Part shown: piece after piece, positions 35,025 to 44,628 of the stretch
Position numbering within the stretch: position 1 is the first letter of the stretch
Layout of the letters: the number at the start of each line of letters is the position of its first letter
NCBI RefSeq assembly: GCF_000786655.1
Contig: NZ_JROM01000021.1
Span: 295,130 to 359,129, forward strand
Source of the DNA: Kocuria marina
GTDB taxonomy: Bacteria; Actinomycetota; Actinomycetes; Actinomycetales; Micrococcaceae
DNA: 64,000 nucleotides
Reading direction: 5' to 3'
Translations under genes and position numbers: made by a program
The notes under the pieces: generated by a model
Seen by the model: the letters and a program-made list of their open reading frames with translations, nothing else
What the model was told of the DNA's origin: nothing
Database searches by the model: none

Positions 35025-36941
35025 TCAGGCGAGCCCGGGGTTGCGGGTGCGTGAGTCGTCGGAGGGGTCCACGTGATCGGAGTCCGGGGACGGGTCGCTC
35101 GTCGTGTGCTGGGCACCGGCCGCGTTGCCAGGCTGCCCCTCGGGACGCCGGCTCGTGCCCGCGGTGGGCTGCCCGGGGTTCGCCTCGGAGGCCTGCCCCG
35201 CAGATGGCCCGCTCGTGCGCGGCGTGGCGGACTCGGTACCGCGCTCGCCGCCGGGGGCACCGGACAGCGCCGGCTCGCGATCATCCGCCGGCATGACGTC
35301 GCCGGGTTCCAGCGGGCTGCGGCCCTTGAACACGTACTTGCCCGGGTGACCCGGGGTGAACTTGTCCGGATCGGCGTAATCCCAGTCCTCACCCCAACCG
35401 CCTTCGACGCCCTCGAACAGCTCGCCCGGCGTGAGCCAGCGGTAAAGGGTCTCGTACGAGATGCTCTGGGTGGCCGTGACCTTGCGGCGCAGCATCTGAC
35501 GCGTGAGCTCCTCGGGGTGCTCGCAGCCCATGGTGGAGATGATCTGGCCCGCTTCCTCCACGGTCAGGCGGTGGTAACGCTCCACGCGGTCACCCTTGTC
35601 CTCGATGTCGAGGGCCTTGTAGAGCTTGGGGTTCTGCGTGGTCACGCCCACGGGGCACTTGTTGGTGTGGCACGCCTGAGCCTGGATGCAGCCCACGGCC
35701 ATCATCATGGCGCGCGCGCTCATGCAGAAGTCAGCACCCTGGATGATGTGGCGCACGATGTCGTGGCCCGAGGTGATCTTCCCGGCGGCGCCGATCTTGA
35801 TCCGGTCCCGCAGTCCCGCACCCACGAGCGCGTTGTGCACCAGGATCAGACCCTCCACGAGCGGGGTGCCCACGTGGTCCTGGTACTCGAGCGGTGCGGC
35901 GCCGGTGCCGCCCTCGGAACCGTCCACGATGATGAAGTCCGGGGTGACCTTCTCCTCGATCATGGCCTTGCAGATGGCCAGGAACTCCACGCGCGAGCCC
36001 ACGCACAGCTTGAAGCCGATCGGCTTGCCGTTGGACAGTTCCCGCAGATGGGCCACGAACTGGATCAGACCGCGCGGCGTGGTGAACGCCGAGTGGCTGG
36101 CCGGGGAGATGCAGGTCTGGCCCACGGGGACCATGCGCGCCTCCGCGATCTCCTCGGTCACCTTGGAGCCCGGCAGCACGCCGCCCAGGCCCGGCTTGGC
36201 GCCCTGGGAGAGCTTGATGTTGATGGCCTTGACCTGCGGCAGGTTGGACTTCTTGCGAAAGGCCTCCGGGTCGAAGTTGCCGTTCTCGTCACGCGTGCCG
36301 AAGTACCCGGAACCGAACTCCCAAATAATGTCGGCGTCGTGGGCGAGGTGGTACTTGGTCAGCCCGCCCTCACCGGTCTCCTGCGCGAACCCGCCCATGG
36401 CCGCGCCCTTGTTCATGGCGAGCACGGCGTTCTTGGACAGGGAGCCGAAGCTCATGGAGGAGATGTTCAGCAGCGAGGCGTCGTACGGCTGCTTGCAGTC
36501 CGGCCCGCCCAGGCGCACGCGGTGCTCGCTCTCCGGGGCCGCCTTGGGCGCCACGGACTGGACGAAATACTCGTAGCCCGGTTCGTTCACGTTGAGCTCG
36601 GTGCCGAACGCCTTGTCGCCCTTGAAGCCCTTGGCCCGCGAGTACACGAGCGAGCGCTGGTCACGGTTGAACGGCTTGCCGTCGTAGTTGCGCTCGATGA
36701 AGTACTGCTGGATCTCGGGGCGGATCTTCTCCATGAAGAACCGCGCGTGCCCGAGCACGGGGAAGTTGCGCAGGATCGAATGCCTGCGCTGCGTCGCATC
36801 GCGGATGCCCACGAGCAACAGCAGGAAGAAGATGACTGCGAGGATCCACCATCCCCAGGGACCGAAGACCGCTGCGAGAACCGTGGCAATCGTGGCCACG
36901 ACCAGACCGGTCAGAATGAGAAACCGCACCATGCGATTCAC
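35025..36941 (-). CDS. FMN-binding glutamate-synthase-family membrane protein
   Basis: 638 aa. Residues 1-45 hold two TM segments; residues ~85-510 are the GltS-type FMN barrel: SFGSLSKNAVLAMNKGA, GFAQETGEGGLTKYHL, GAKPGLGGVLPGSKV, VDGSEGGTGAAPLEYQDHVGTP and the cysteine cluster CIQAQACHTNKCPVGV, which binds 3Fe-4S. Residues ~530-638 are a disordered Pro/Ser/Gly tail. It lacks the glutaminase domain, so it is not GltB; in related proteins the physiological reaction is unsettled. Single-gene unit closed by a strong hairpin. Confidence 0.88.
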   Translation of the reverse strand: MNRMVRFLILTGLVVATIATVLAAVFGPWGWWILAVIFFLLLLVGIRDATQRRHSILRNFPVLGHARFFMEKIRPEIQQYFIERNYDGKPFNRDQRSLVYSRAKGFKGDKAFGTELNVNEPGYEYFVQSVAPKAAPESEHRVRLGGPDCKQPYDASLLNISSMSFGSLSKNAVLAMNKGAAMGGFAQETGEGGLTKYHLAHDADIIWEFGSGYFGTRDENGNFDPEAFRKKSNLPQVKAINIKLSQGAKPGLGGVLPGSKVTEEIAEARMVPVGQTCISPASHSAFTTPRGLIQFVAHLRELSNGKPIGFKLCVGSRVEFLAICKAMIEEKVTPDFIIVDGSEGGTGAAPLEYQDHVGTPLVEGLILVHNALVGAGLRDRIKIGAAGKITSGHDIVRHIIQGADFCMSARAMMMAVGCIQAQACHTNKCPVGVTTQNPKLYKALDIEDKGDRVERYHRLTVEEAGQIISTMGCEHPEELTRQMLRRKVTATQSISYETLYRWLTPGELFEGVEGGWGEDWDYADPDKFTPGHPGKYVFKGRSPLEPGDVMPADDREPALSGAPGGERGTESATPRTSGPSAGQASEANPGQPTAGTSRRPEGQPGNAAGAQHTTSDPSPDSDHVDPSDDSRTRNPGLA

Positions 36942-37004
36942 CGTACTCCTCGCCCTGGGCCCCGACCCCGGTCACCGGAATGAGACGATCACCCCCCGGG
37001 AAAG

Positions 37005-37046
37005 CGCCGACGCCGGGTGCCCACACAGGGGCGCCCGGCGTCGGCG
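37005..37046. terminator. Terminator of the fructose PTS operon
   Basis: CGCCGACGCCGGG (37005-37017) pairs with CCCGGCGTCGGCG (37034-37046), with a further GCCC/GGGC helix in the loop. It lies 10 bp after the ptsH stop. Confidence 0.85.
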
Positions 37047-37056
37047 GTGGTGAGGA

Positions 37057-37338
37057 TCACTCGGCGTCGAGGTCCGTCTCGATGATCGAGGCGAGGTGCT
37101 CGAGGGCTTCCTCGGCGCCGTCGCCGTCGGCCGCGAGGACCACCTTGTCCCCGTGGGCCGCGCCCAGGGACATCAGGGACAGCACCGAGGACGCGTCCAT
37201 GCCCTCCTCGGCGTCCTCGCCCTCGGCGCGAATGGTGATCTCCAGGTTCTCGTACTCGCCGGCGGCCTCCGCGAAGATCGCGGCGGGCCGGGCGTGCAGC
37301 CCCACTCGGGAGGCCACGGTGGCAATGCGTTCTGACAT
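37057..37338 (-). CDS. ptsH: Phosphocarrier protein HPr
   Basis: A 93-aa phosphocarrier that shuttles phosphate from enzyme I to EIIA. The active histidine is in VGLHARPAAIF (His about 15) and the regulatory-serine region is DASSVLSLMSLGA. It is slightly longer than usual owing to an insertion (AEGEDAEEGM). AAGGAG precedes the ATG. Last gene of the fruR-fruK-fruA-ptsI-ptsH operon, 47 bp after ptsI. Confidence 0.95.
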   Translation of the reverse strand: MSERIATVASRVGLHARPAAIFAEAAGEYENLEITIRAEGEDAEEGMDASSVLSLMSLGAAHGDKVVLAADGDGAEEALEHLASIIETDLDAE

Positions 37339-37385
37339 GTCAGCTCCTTGCTGGGTCGGTTCGGGTGGCGATGGTTCGGGCGGGG

Positions 37386-39119
37386 TCACAGCCCCAGTTC
37401 GTGCAGCACGGGCAGCTGGGCCCGCACGGCCTCCTTGGCCTCGCGCGCGCTCGTGGCGGACACCGCGAGCGCGGCCAGTCGCTCGGCCTGCGCGGTGTCC
37501 ACGCGCGCGAGCACGGCGGCGACCGCGGCGAGCGAGCGGGCACTCATGGACAGGGTGTCCACGCCGAGGCCCACGAGCACCACGGCGAGCGCGGGGTCCG
37601 CGGCGGCCTCGCCGCACACACCCACGTTCTTGGGCGCACCGGACGCGGACGACGCCGTTCGGGCACCCGCCGCGGTGCGCTCGATCATCCGCAGGACGGC
37701 CGGTTGCCACGGGGAGTTCAACTCGGCCAGTGCGCCGAGCATCCGGTCCGCGGCCATCGTGTACTGCGTGAGGTCGTTGGTCCCGAGCGACACGAAGTCC
37801 ACGCGCTCGAGGATCTGCTCGGCGGTGATGGCGGCGGCGGGGGTCTCGACCATGACGCCCGTCACCTCGAGTCCTTCGGCGCTCGCGAGCTCGTGGAACC
37901 GGGCGGCCTCGTCCGCGGTGGCGATCATGGGCGCCATGACCCACACGTGCGCACCGGTCTCCCGGGCCGCCGCGGCGATCGCCTCGAGCTGGCGCTGCAG
38001 TACGCCCGGGGTGGTCCAGTCGGTGCGGTAGCCGCGCACGCCGAGCGCGGGGTTGGGCTCGGTGGTGTCCGTGAGGAAGGGCAGGGGCTTGTCCGCCCCG
38101 GCGTCGAGCGTGCGCACGACCACCTTCTTGCCCTCGAACGCCGCGAAGATCTCGGCGTACGCCTGGGTCTGCTCGGCCACGGTGGGTTCGCTGTCCCGGC
38201 CCAGGAAGCAGAACTCGGTGCGCAGCAACCCCACGCCCTGGGCGCCGGCCTCGGCGGCCGCGCGGGCGTCGTCGCCGGTGCCCACGTTGGCGAGCAACGG
38301 GACCTCGGTGCCGTCCGCGAGTGCGCCCCGGCCGTCGAAGGACGCGAGTTGCGCGGCCGCGCGCTGCCACGCGGTCACCGCCTCGCGCTCCTGATCGCCG
38401 GGTGCCGCGACGACGCCGCCCTCGGCCCCGTCCACGAACACGGGCGTCCCGGCGGGGATCTCGAGGATCCCCTCGACGGCCACGGCGGCCGGCAGCCCCA
38501 GGTTGCGCGCGAGGATCGCGGTGTGGGACTGGGGTCCACCGGAAGCCGTCACGAGCGCCACGACGACGTCCGGGTCCAGCACCGCGGTGTCCGCCGGTGC
38601 GAGGTCCTCGGCCGCGAGCACGAACGGCTCCTTGCGCTGGGGCACGCCCGGGGCGTCCTCCCCGCGCAACTGGGCGACGACGCGCGCGCGGACGTCCTCG
38701 ATGTCCGCGGCGCGTTCGGCCATGTAGCCACCCATGGCCCGCATCTGGTCCGCGTACGCGGTGGCAGCTTGCCACAGGGCACGCTCGGGGCTGAGCTGTT
38801 GATCGGTCACGAGCTTGCCCGCGTTCTTGATCAGGGCCTTGTCCCCCGCCATGAGGGATGTGGCCTTGAGCACCTCCGCGGCGGATTCCGATCGGGCCCG
38901 TGCGGCCCGTTCCTTGAGCTCCGCCTTGACCGCGAGCGCGGCGGCCTTGAGGCGGTCGATCGCGGCCTCGGCGTCCCCGGTGAGCGGGTCACCCTCGGGC
39001 GGCTCGCTCACGGCGAGGGCCATGTGCACCACGGGGGCGATGACACGCCCGGGGCTGACCCCCACACCGCGCAGTTCCACGCGCTGCTGCGCGGCACCCA
39101 TCACGTCGTTGTCAGTCAT
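37386..39119 (-). CDS. ptsI: PTS enzyme I
   Basis: A 577-aa phosphoenolpyruvate-protein phosphotransferase. The N-terminal HPr-binding and phospho-His domain carries GGPQSHTAILARNLG (active His about 197); the C-terminal PEP-binding barrel carries GVGLLRTEFCFLGRD, VVVRTLDAGADKPLPF, RGYRTDWTTPG, SLGTNDLTQYT and the PEP-site cysteine in VGVCGEAAADP. It starts the phosphate relay to HPr. It lies 6 bp after fruA. The presence of ptsI and ptsH here suggests that fructose is the main or only PTS sugar. Confidence 0.96.
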   Translation of the reverse strand: MTDNDVMGAAQQRVELRGVGVSPGRVIAPVVHMALAVSEPPEGDPLTGDAEAAIDRLKAAALAVKAELKERAARARSESAAEVLKATSLMAGDKALIKNAGKLVTDQQLSPERALWQAATAYADQMRAMGGYMAERAADIEDVRARVVAQLRGEDAPGVPQRKEPFVLAAEDLAPADTAVLDPDVVVALVTASGGPQSHTAILARNLGLPAAVAVEGILEIPAGTPVFVDGAEGGVVAAPGDQEREAVTAWQRAAAQLASFDGRGALADGTEVPLLANVGTGDDARAAAEAGAQGVGLLRTEFCFLGRDSEPTVAEQTQAYAEIFAAFEGKKVVVRTLDAGADKPLPFLTDTTEPNPALGVRGYRTDWTTPGVLQRQLEAIAAAARETGAHVWVMAPMIATADEAARFHELASAEGLEVTGVMVETPAAAITAEQILERVDFVSLGTNDLTQYTMAADRMLGALAELNSPWQPAVLRMIERTAAGARTASSASGAPKNVGVCGEAAADPALAVVLVGLGVDTLSMSARSLAAVAAVLARVDTAQAERLAALAVSATSAREAKEAVRAQLPVLHELGL

Positions 39120-39125
39120 GATGTC

Positions 39126-41354
39126 TCACACTTCCACGGTTTGTTGTGTCTGCGGAACCCCGGGGACCTCGCCCACGTGCTTCTTCACGTTGCCGATGCG
39201 CTTGAACAGGGTGACCAGCACGGCGGTCACCACGGTGCCCGCCAGGATGGCGGCCACGAAGCCCCAGCGCCCGTCCACGACCGGCAGGATCCAGATCCCA
39301 CCGTGGGGTGCGGCGGAGGTCACGCCCCACGCCATGGTCAGCGCGCCGGTGATCACGCCACCGGCCATCGAGGCGGGGATCACGCGCAGCGGATCGGCCG
39401 CGGCGAACGGGATGGCACCCTCGGAGATGAAGGACGCGCCGAGCAGCCACGAGGTCTTGCCGTTCTCCCGCTCGGCGGCGGTGAAGTACTTGCGACCCAG
39501 CACGGTCGAGGCGAGCGCCATGCCCAGCGGGGGCACCATGCCCGCGGCGATCACGGTGGCCATGATCTCCTGCGGTGCGGTGTTGGTCACGGTCGCGGCA
39601 CCCAGGCCGGCCACGGCGAACGAGTAGGCCACCTTGTTGATGGGACCGCCCAGGTCCGAGCACATCATCAGACCGAGCACCGCGCCCAGCGTCACGGCCG
39701 AGGCGCCGCTCATCCCGGTCAGCGCACCCGTGAGCCACGTCATGAACGCGGCGATGGGCCCACCGATCAACAGGAACAGCAACCCGCCCGCGAACAGCGT
39801 GGCGAGCAGCGGGATGATGACCACGGGCATGAGCGACCCGAGCCAACGGGGCAGTCGGGGCAGCGTCAACCAGTACGCGAAGATCCCGGCCAGCAGGCCA
39901 CCCACGATGCCGCCGAGGAAGCCCGCGCCCATGTAGTTGGCCACCAGGCCGGCCGCGAAGCCGGGGGCGATGCCCGGCCGGTCCGCGAGCCCGTAGGCGA
40001 TGTAACCCGCGAGTGCGGGGACCAACAGGCTGATCGCCAGGTTGCCGGTCTTGAACAGCACGGCGCCCAGGTACATGGCCAGGGACACGTCCCCCAGGTT
40101 GCCCAGGGTCGCGGTGGCCAGGATGTCATCCGCCTGTTCGGCCACGAGCACCGGGTCCGCGATCATGAACGCGATCGCCATGAGCAGACCGCCCGCGGCC
40201 ACGAACGGGATCATGTAACTGACACCCGTCATCACGGCCTTACGGATCCGCGTGCCCCACCCCTCGCTTCCGGTCACGGCGGAGGAGACCTCTCCACCGT
40301 CGCCCGTGACCTTGGGCGCGCGGGGATCGTCCGCGGCCTCGAGGGCCTCCTGGATCATCTCGCGGGGCTCGTCGATCCCGCGCTTGACCGCGGACGCGAT
40401 GTACGGCAGACCCGCGAACCGAGAGCGCTCCCGCACGTCCACGTCGGTCGCGAAGATCACGGCCTCCGCCTGTCCGATCACGGCCGGGTCCAGGCGCGTG
40501 GCACCCGAGGAGCCCTGGGTCTCGACCTGCAGGTCCACCCCCATCTCCTGGGCGGTGTTCGCGAGCGCGTCCGCGGCCATGTAGGTGTGGGCGATACCCG
40601 TGGGGCACGCCGTGACGGCCACGAGCCTGCGCGGACCCCGGGCGCCCGCGTCATCGGGCGCCGTCGACGTCGCGGATTCGGTCAGCGGCGCGTGCGTTCC
40701 GGTGGGTGCCTGCGTCCCGGCGTTCGACGCCGCGGTCGCACCGCTCGCACCAGCTACGGCTGCGTCGGCAGCGGCACCGCCGGTTCCCGTGGCAGCGGAC
40801 CCGTCGGCACCGGTCGCGGCGGGACCGGTCGCGGCGGAGGATCCCGCGGCCGCGGTTCCGGTCGCCGCGGTGGGTGCCGCAGCGGCGTCGTCCGGCTGCG
40901 GAGCGAGACCGAGGGCCGTGTCCACGATGTCCACGACCTCCTCCGGCGACTGCGCTGCGCGCAGGGACGCCACGAAGGGCTTCTTCATGAGGGAACGTGC
41001 GAGCTTGGACAGCAGCTTGAGGTGCTCCTGGTCGGCGCCGGCCGGTGCGGCGATGAAGAAGACGATGTCCGCCGGTCCGTCCTTGGCCCCGAAGTCCACG
41101 GCGGGGGCGAGCCGCGCCATGACCAGGGTGGCCTGCGTGACGGCCTCGGAGCGGCAGTGCGGGATGCCGATCCCGCCCGGGATCCCGGTGGCGTTCTTGG
41201 CCTCCCGGGCCAGGGCGTCCGCGGCGAGGGAATCCGCGGTGCTCGCGCGGCCCTCCCGGTGGACGGTGGCCGCGAGTGCACGGATCACACTCTCCGTGGA
41301 CTCGCCCAGGTCCCGGTCCAACAGGACCAGGCCGGGATTGATCAGATCTGACAT
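39126..41354 (-). CDS. fruA: Fructose-specific PTS EIIABC
   Basis: 742 aa. EIIA at ~1-145 with the phospho-His in GIPHCRSEAV; a long Ala/Pro/Gly/Thr linker (~150-225); EIIB at ~228-330 with the phospho-Cys in TACPTGIAHTYMAADAL; EIIC at ~375-735 with ten or so membrane segments (TGVSYMIPFVAAGGLLMA; MCSDLGGPINKVAYSF; EGAIPFAAADP). It imports fructose as fructose-1-phosphate. AAGGAG precedes the ATG. Between fruK (34 bp) and ptsI (6 bp). Confidence 0.96.
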   Translation of the reverse strand: MSDLINPGLVLLDRDLGESTESVIRALAATVHREGRASTADSLAADALAREAKNATGIPGGIGIPHCRSEAVTQATLVMARLAPAVDFGAKDGPADIVFFIAAPAGADQEHLKLLSKLARSLMKKPFVASLRAAQSPEEVVDIVDTALGLAPQPDDAAAAPTAATGTAAAGSSAATGPAATGADGSAATGTGGAAADAAVAGASGATAASNAGTQAPTGTHAPLTESATSTAPDDAGARGPRRLVAVTACPTGIAHTYMAADALANTAQEMGVDLQVETQGSSGATRLDPAVIGQAEAVIFATDVDVRERSRFAGLPYIASAVKRGIDEPREMIQEALEAADDPRAPKVTGDGGEVSSAVTGSEGWGTRIRKAVMTGVSYMIPFVAAGGLLMAIAFMIADPVLVAEQADDILATATLGNLGDVSLAMYLGAVLFKTGNLAISLLVPALAGYIAYGLADRPGIAPGFAAGLVANYMGAGFLGGIVGGLLAGIFAYWLTLPRLPRWLGSLMPVVIIPLLATLFAGGLLFLLIGGPIAAFMTWLTGALTGMSGASAVTLGAVLGLMMCSDLGGPINKVAYSFAVAGLGAATVTNTAPQEIMATVIAAGMVPPLGMALASTVLGRKYFTAAERENGKTSWLLGASFISEGAIPFAAADPLRVIPASMAGGVITGALTMAWGVTSAAPHGGIWILPVVDGRWGFVAAILAGTVVTAVLVTLFKRIGNVKKHVGEVPGVPQTQQTVEV

Positions 41355-41388
41355 GTCGGTGCTCCTTGGCTACGGGGCGGTGGGTGGA

Positions 41389-42435
41389 TCAGGTCCGGGG
41401 CTGCGTCTCGCGGGGCGCGGCCGGGGTCGGTGGGTTCGGCGTCGGGACGTCCGGTGTCGCGGCGCTTTGCCGTGCGGACGTCAGCTGCGTGACCCGCACG
41501 GCGTCGGGCGTGGTCTGCGCGACCGTGGGCATCTGCGTCCCGGGCAGGGCGGCGGCGGCGGAGCCGTGGGCCACGGCCCGGCGCAGGCGTTCGGCCGGCG
41601 CCTCCCCGCGCTGGGCGGCCACGAGGTACCCGGTCAGGGCGCTGTCGCCGGCGCCCACGGTCGAGCGCACCGTGACGGGTTCGTGCACGGCGTGCCACGC
41701 GCCCTCGGGCGTCACGAGCACGGCACCGTTGCCGCCCAGAGTGCACAGCACGGCCCCCACGCCGCGGGCCACGAGCTCCCGCCCGGCGTCCGCTGCGGCG
41801 CGCGGATCGGCCTCGAGCGCATCGCCGTCGGTGCGGCCCAGCAGCTCCGCGAGTTCGTGGCCGTTGGGTTTGATCACGTCCGGCAGGACGGTGACACCCG
41901 GGGCGAGAGCCGCGCGCAGCACGTCCCCGGAGGTGTCCAGCGCGAACGACGGCGCGGCCGCACCGAGCGCGCCGCTCACGCGGGCGGCCAGCACGGCGTA
42001 GACGTCCGGGGCGGGCCCGGGCGGCACGGACCCCGCGAACACGAGCCACTGCGCACCTGCGCCGCGCGAGACGATCCGTTCCACGATCCGATCCACGGTG
42101 TGCTCGTCCAGCGGGGGGCCGGGCTCGTTGATCTTGGTCGTGGTCCCGTCCGGTTCGGTCACGGTGATGTTGGATCGCACGGGCGCACCGATGGACACGC
42201 TGTCGTAGCGCACCCCCGCGGCGTCGAGCGCGGTGAACAGCGGATCGGTGCCGTCCCCCGGGACCACGGCCACAGTCTCCACACCGCTCGCGGCCAGCGC
42301 GCGCGAGATGTTCACACCCTTGCCCCCGGGGTCCTGGCGGGTGTCGCTCGCGCGCTGCACGCGACCGCGGGCCAGCGGGCCGGGCAGGTCCACGGTGCGG
42401 TCCACGGAGGGGTTGAGGGTCACGGTGATGATCAT
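41389..42435 (-). CDS. fruK: 1-phosphofructokinase
   Basis: A 348-aa PfkB-family kinase converting fructose-1-phosphate to fructose-1,6-bisphosphate. MIITVTLNPSVDRTVDL is the family N-terminus; DPGGKGVNISRALAASG is the first PfkB signature and VRSTVGAGDSALTGYL the second, with the catalytic Asp. A C-terminal Pro/Thr-rich tail of ~40 residues is extra. The start overlaps the fruR stop by 4 bases (ATGA), indicating translational coupling. Confidence 0.95.
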   Translation of the reverse strand: MIITVTLNPSVDRTVDLPGPLARGRVQRASDTRQDPGGKGVNISRALAASGVETVAVVPGDGTDPLFTALDAAGVRYDSVSIGAPVRSNITVTEPDGTTTKINEPGPPLDEHTVDRIVERIVSRGAGAQWLVFAGSVPPGPAPDVYAVLAARVSGALGAAAPSFALDTSGDVLRAALAPGVTVLPDVIKPNGHELAELLGRTDGDALEADPRAAADAGRELVARGVGAVLCTLGGNGAVLVTPEGAWHAVHEPVTVRSTVGAGDSALTGYLVAAQRGEAPAERLRRAVAHGSAAAALPGTQMPTVAQTTPDAVRVTQLTSARQSAATPDVPTPNPPTPAAPRETQPRT

Positions 42436-43223
42436 GCGAGAACCACTTCCACGTCGGCGTCTTCGAGGGCTTGGGCCAGCTCCCCCACGGGAGCGCGGTC
42501 GGTGATGAAGGTGTCGATCTGTTCGAGCGAGCAGAAGCGCGTGAGGGTCTCCTGGTCCTGCTTGCTCGCATCGCACAGGACGACGACGCGGCGCGCGGCC
42601 TGCACGATCGTCGCCTTGACCACGGCCTCGATGGGGTCCGGGGTGGACAGCCCGAAGGAGGCGTGGGCGCCGTTGCAGCCCACGAACGCGAGGTCCGGGC
42701 GCAACTGGTCGTAGTGCTGGGCGGCCCGCGAGCCGGTGGCCGCCCACGTGAGTTTGCGGATCCGCCCACCCACGAGCTCGAGCCCCACACCCTCGGCGTC
42801 CGCGAGTTTCGCCGCGATGTGCAGGGCGTGGGTGATGATCAGCTGTTCCTGCCCGCCGGGCAGGTGGTTGTCCCGGGCCAGCAACAGGTCCGCGAGCGCC
42901 TCGACCGTGGTGCCGGCATCCAGGACCACGGCACCGGCCTCGGCATGTTCGAGTACCTCGAGGGCCTTGCGGGCGATGGCCCGTTTCTCATCGGCCGCGA
43001 GGCGCGATCGGGAGTCCATCCCCTGTTCCCCGCTCGTCGACTGGTCCACGGACACGGCACCGCCGTGCACACGGCGCAGGTTCCCCTGGGACTCGAGCAC
43101 GGCGAGATCCCGGCGGATCGTCTCCATGGTCACACCGAACCGTTTCGCCAGTTCCGCACCGTTGACACGGCGCTCGTGGCTCACGGTGCGTGTGATCTCC
43201 TCGTGGCGTTCTGCAGCGAACAT
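42432..43223 (-). CDS. fruR: DeoR-family repressor of the fructose operon
   Basis: 263 aa. N-terminal helix-turn-helix (NGAELAKRFGVTMETIRRDLAVLE, then LRRVHGGAV) and a C-terminal sugar-phosphate sensing DeoR domain (VVLDAGTTVEALADLL; VGCNGAHASFGLSTPD; VVLCDASKQ). It probably responds to fructose-1-phosphate. ATG at 43223 with GAGG five bases ahead is better than the GTG two codons upstream. First gene of the operon, preceded by phased ATGT repeats. Confidence 0.93.
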   Translation of the reverse strand: MFAAERHEEITRTVSHERRVNGAELAKRFGVTMETIRRDLAVLESQGNLRRVHGGAVSVDQSTSGEQGMDSRSRLAADEKRAIARKALEVLEHAEAGAVVLDAGTTVEALADLLLARDNHLPGGQEQLIITHALHIAAKLADAEGVGLELVGGRIRKLTWAATGSRAAQHYDQLRPDLAFVGCNGAHASFGLSTPDPIEAVVKATIVQAARRVVVLCDASKQDQETLTRFCSLEQIDTFITDRAPVGELAQALEDADVEVVLA

Positions 43224-43267
43224 CTTCACCTCACGGACCGGGGTGTCGGCGGTGAAACCCCTGTGTG

Positions 43268-43291
43268 ATGTGAGCTTATGTCTGTTTATGT
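43268..43291 (-). promoter_or_regulatory. Phased direct repeats upstream of fruR (likely FruR operator)
   Basis: Three ATGT cores at 43268, 43278 and 43288, exactly 10 bases apart, the last two as TTATGT. Same-face direct repeats are typical of DeoR-family operators, implying autoregulation of the operon. Confidence 0.5.
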
Positions 43292-43305
43292 GGTTTTGCT
43301 AGCCC

Positions 43306-44580
43306 CTAACCCACATTTCCCACGCCCATGACGAGCAGGACCACGTTCAGCACCACAACGATCGCGGCGCTCACCCACCCGATGGCCGCGAGCACCGGGC
43401 CGTTGCGGAAGCGGCCCATGAGGGAGGCCCTGCCCGTGGCGCGCACCAGGGGGATGAGCGCGAACGCGATCCCGAAGCTCAGCACCACTTGACTCCCGAC
43501 CAAGGCTGCAGTGGGTTTCGCGCCGAGCGCCAGGATCACGACGGCGGGGATCACCGTGATCAGCCGCCGCGCGAGCAGCGGGATGCGCCACCGCAACAGA
43601 CCCGCCGTGACCACGTCCCCCGCGTACGCACCCACTGCGGTGGAGGCGAGCCCGGAGGCCAGCAACCCCAGGGAGAAGACGACCCCCACGGTGGGCCCGA
43701 GCGCGTCGGAGATCGCGTGCTGCGCACCCTCGATCGTGTCCGTGCCCTCCACGCCGTAGAGGTTCCTGGCCGCGAGCAGGAGCATCCCTATGTTCACCGC
43801 ACCGGCCACCACGAGTGCCAGCACCACGTCCACGCGGGTCGCGCGCAGGAGTTGGGAGACGCGCTCGGGGGCGTGGCCCATGCCGTGACGGTCCCGACTC
43901 AGTGCGGAGTGGATGTAGATCGCGTGGGGCATCACGGTGGCACCCAGCATCCCCGCCGCGATCACCAAGGACTCGAAGCCCTCCAGCCGCGGTACCAGAC
44001 CGTCGAGCACACCCCGCGGATCGGGCGGGCCCACCACGAGTCCCCCGAGAAACCCCACCGTGATGATCCCGAGCATCCCCAGGATCACGGTCTCGAACAC
44101 GCGCTGACCGCGGTGGTTCTGGAGCGCGAGCACGAGCATGGACAGCGCGGCCACGATCACCCCGCCCAGGGGCAACGGGATGCCGAACAGCAACCACAAT
44201 GCGAGCGCCCCGCCGATCACCTCCGCGACGTCCGTGGCGATCGCCATGAGCTGGGCCTGGGCCCAGTACAGCACCCGGGTACCGGGCGGCAGCGAACCGC
44301 CCACGACCTGCGGCAGGGACAACCCCGTGACGATCCCGAGCTTGGCGGAGAGGTACTGGATGACCATGGCCATGAGGTTGGCGAGCACGAGCACCCACAC
44401 GAGCAGGTATCCGTACCCCGCCCCCGCACTCACGTTCGCGGCCACATTGCCGGGGTCCACGTACGCGATCGCGGCCACGAAGGCCGGCCCGAGTGCGGCG
44501 GCGGTCCCGCGCGACGACGCCCGCGACGTCGTACCCCCCGCACCGGTCGCGTCCTGCGGCGCTGGATTGCCCGACGTCAT
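43306..44580 (-). CDS. mntH: NRAMP-family Mn2+/Fe2+ transporter
   Basis: A 424-aa proton-coupled divalent metal importer with 11 membrane segments. The metal site is intact: DPGNVAAN in TM1 (Asp/Asn) and MPHAIYIHS in TM6 (Met-x-His). The N-terminal 25 residues are disordered. Its promoter region holds a perfect 22-bp palindrome, pointing to metal-dependent repression, plausibly by the DtxR-family protein in this window or a MntR paralogue. It lies downstream of nothing on its strand; fruR follows after 82 bp. Confidence 0.94.
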   Translation of the reverse strand: MTSGNPAPQDATGAGGTTSRASSRGTAAALGPAFVAAIAYVDPGNVAANVSAGAGYGYLLVWVLVLANLMAMVIQYLSAKLGIVTGLSLPQVVGGSLPPGTRVLYWAQAQLMAIATDVAEVIGGALALWLLFGIPLPLGGVIVAALSMLVLALQNHRGQRVFETVILGMLGIITVGFLGGLVVGPPDPRGVLDGLVPRLEGFESLVIAAGMLGATVMPHAIYIHSALSRDRHGMGHAPERVSQLLRATRVDVVLALVVAGAVNIGMLLLAARNLYGVEGTDTIEGAQHAISDALGPTVGVVFSLGLLASGLASTAVGAYAGDVVTAGLLRWRIPLLARRLITVIPAVVILALGAKPTAALVGSQVVLSFGIAFALIPLVRATGRASLMGRFRNGPVLAAIGWVSAAIVVVLNVVLLVMGVGNVG

Positions 44581-44628
44581 GGTGGCCTCCTACTCATGTC
44601 CACCGTCCCGCGCACCGCGTGGCACGGC

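Noticed and set aside
37365..41351. Very long open frame (about 1330 codons) on the plus strand
   Set aside because: It is antisense to ptsH-ptsI-fruA; its His/Gly/Arg-rich translation has no domains and reflects GC-biased third positions of the real genes.
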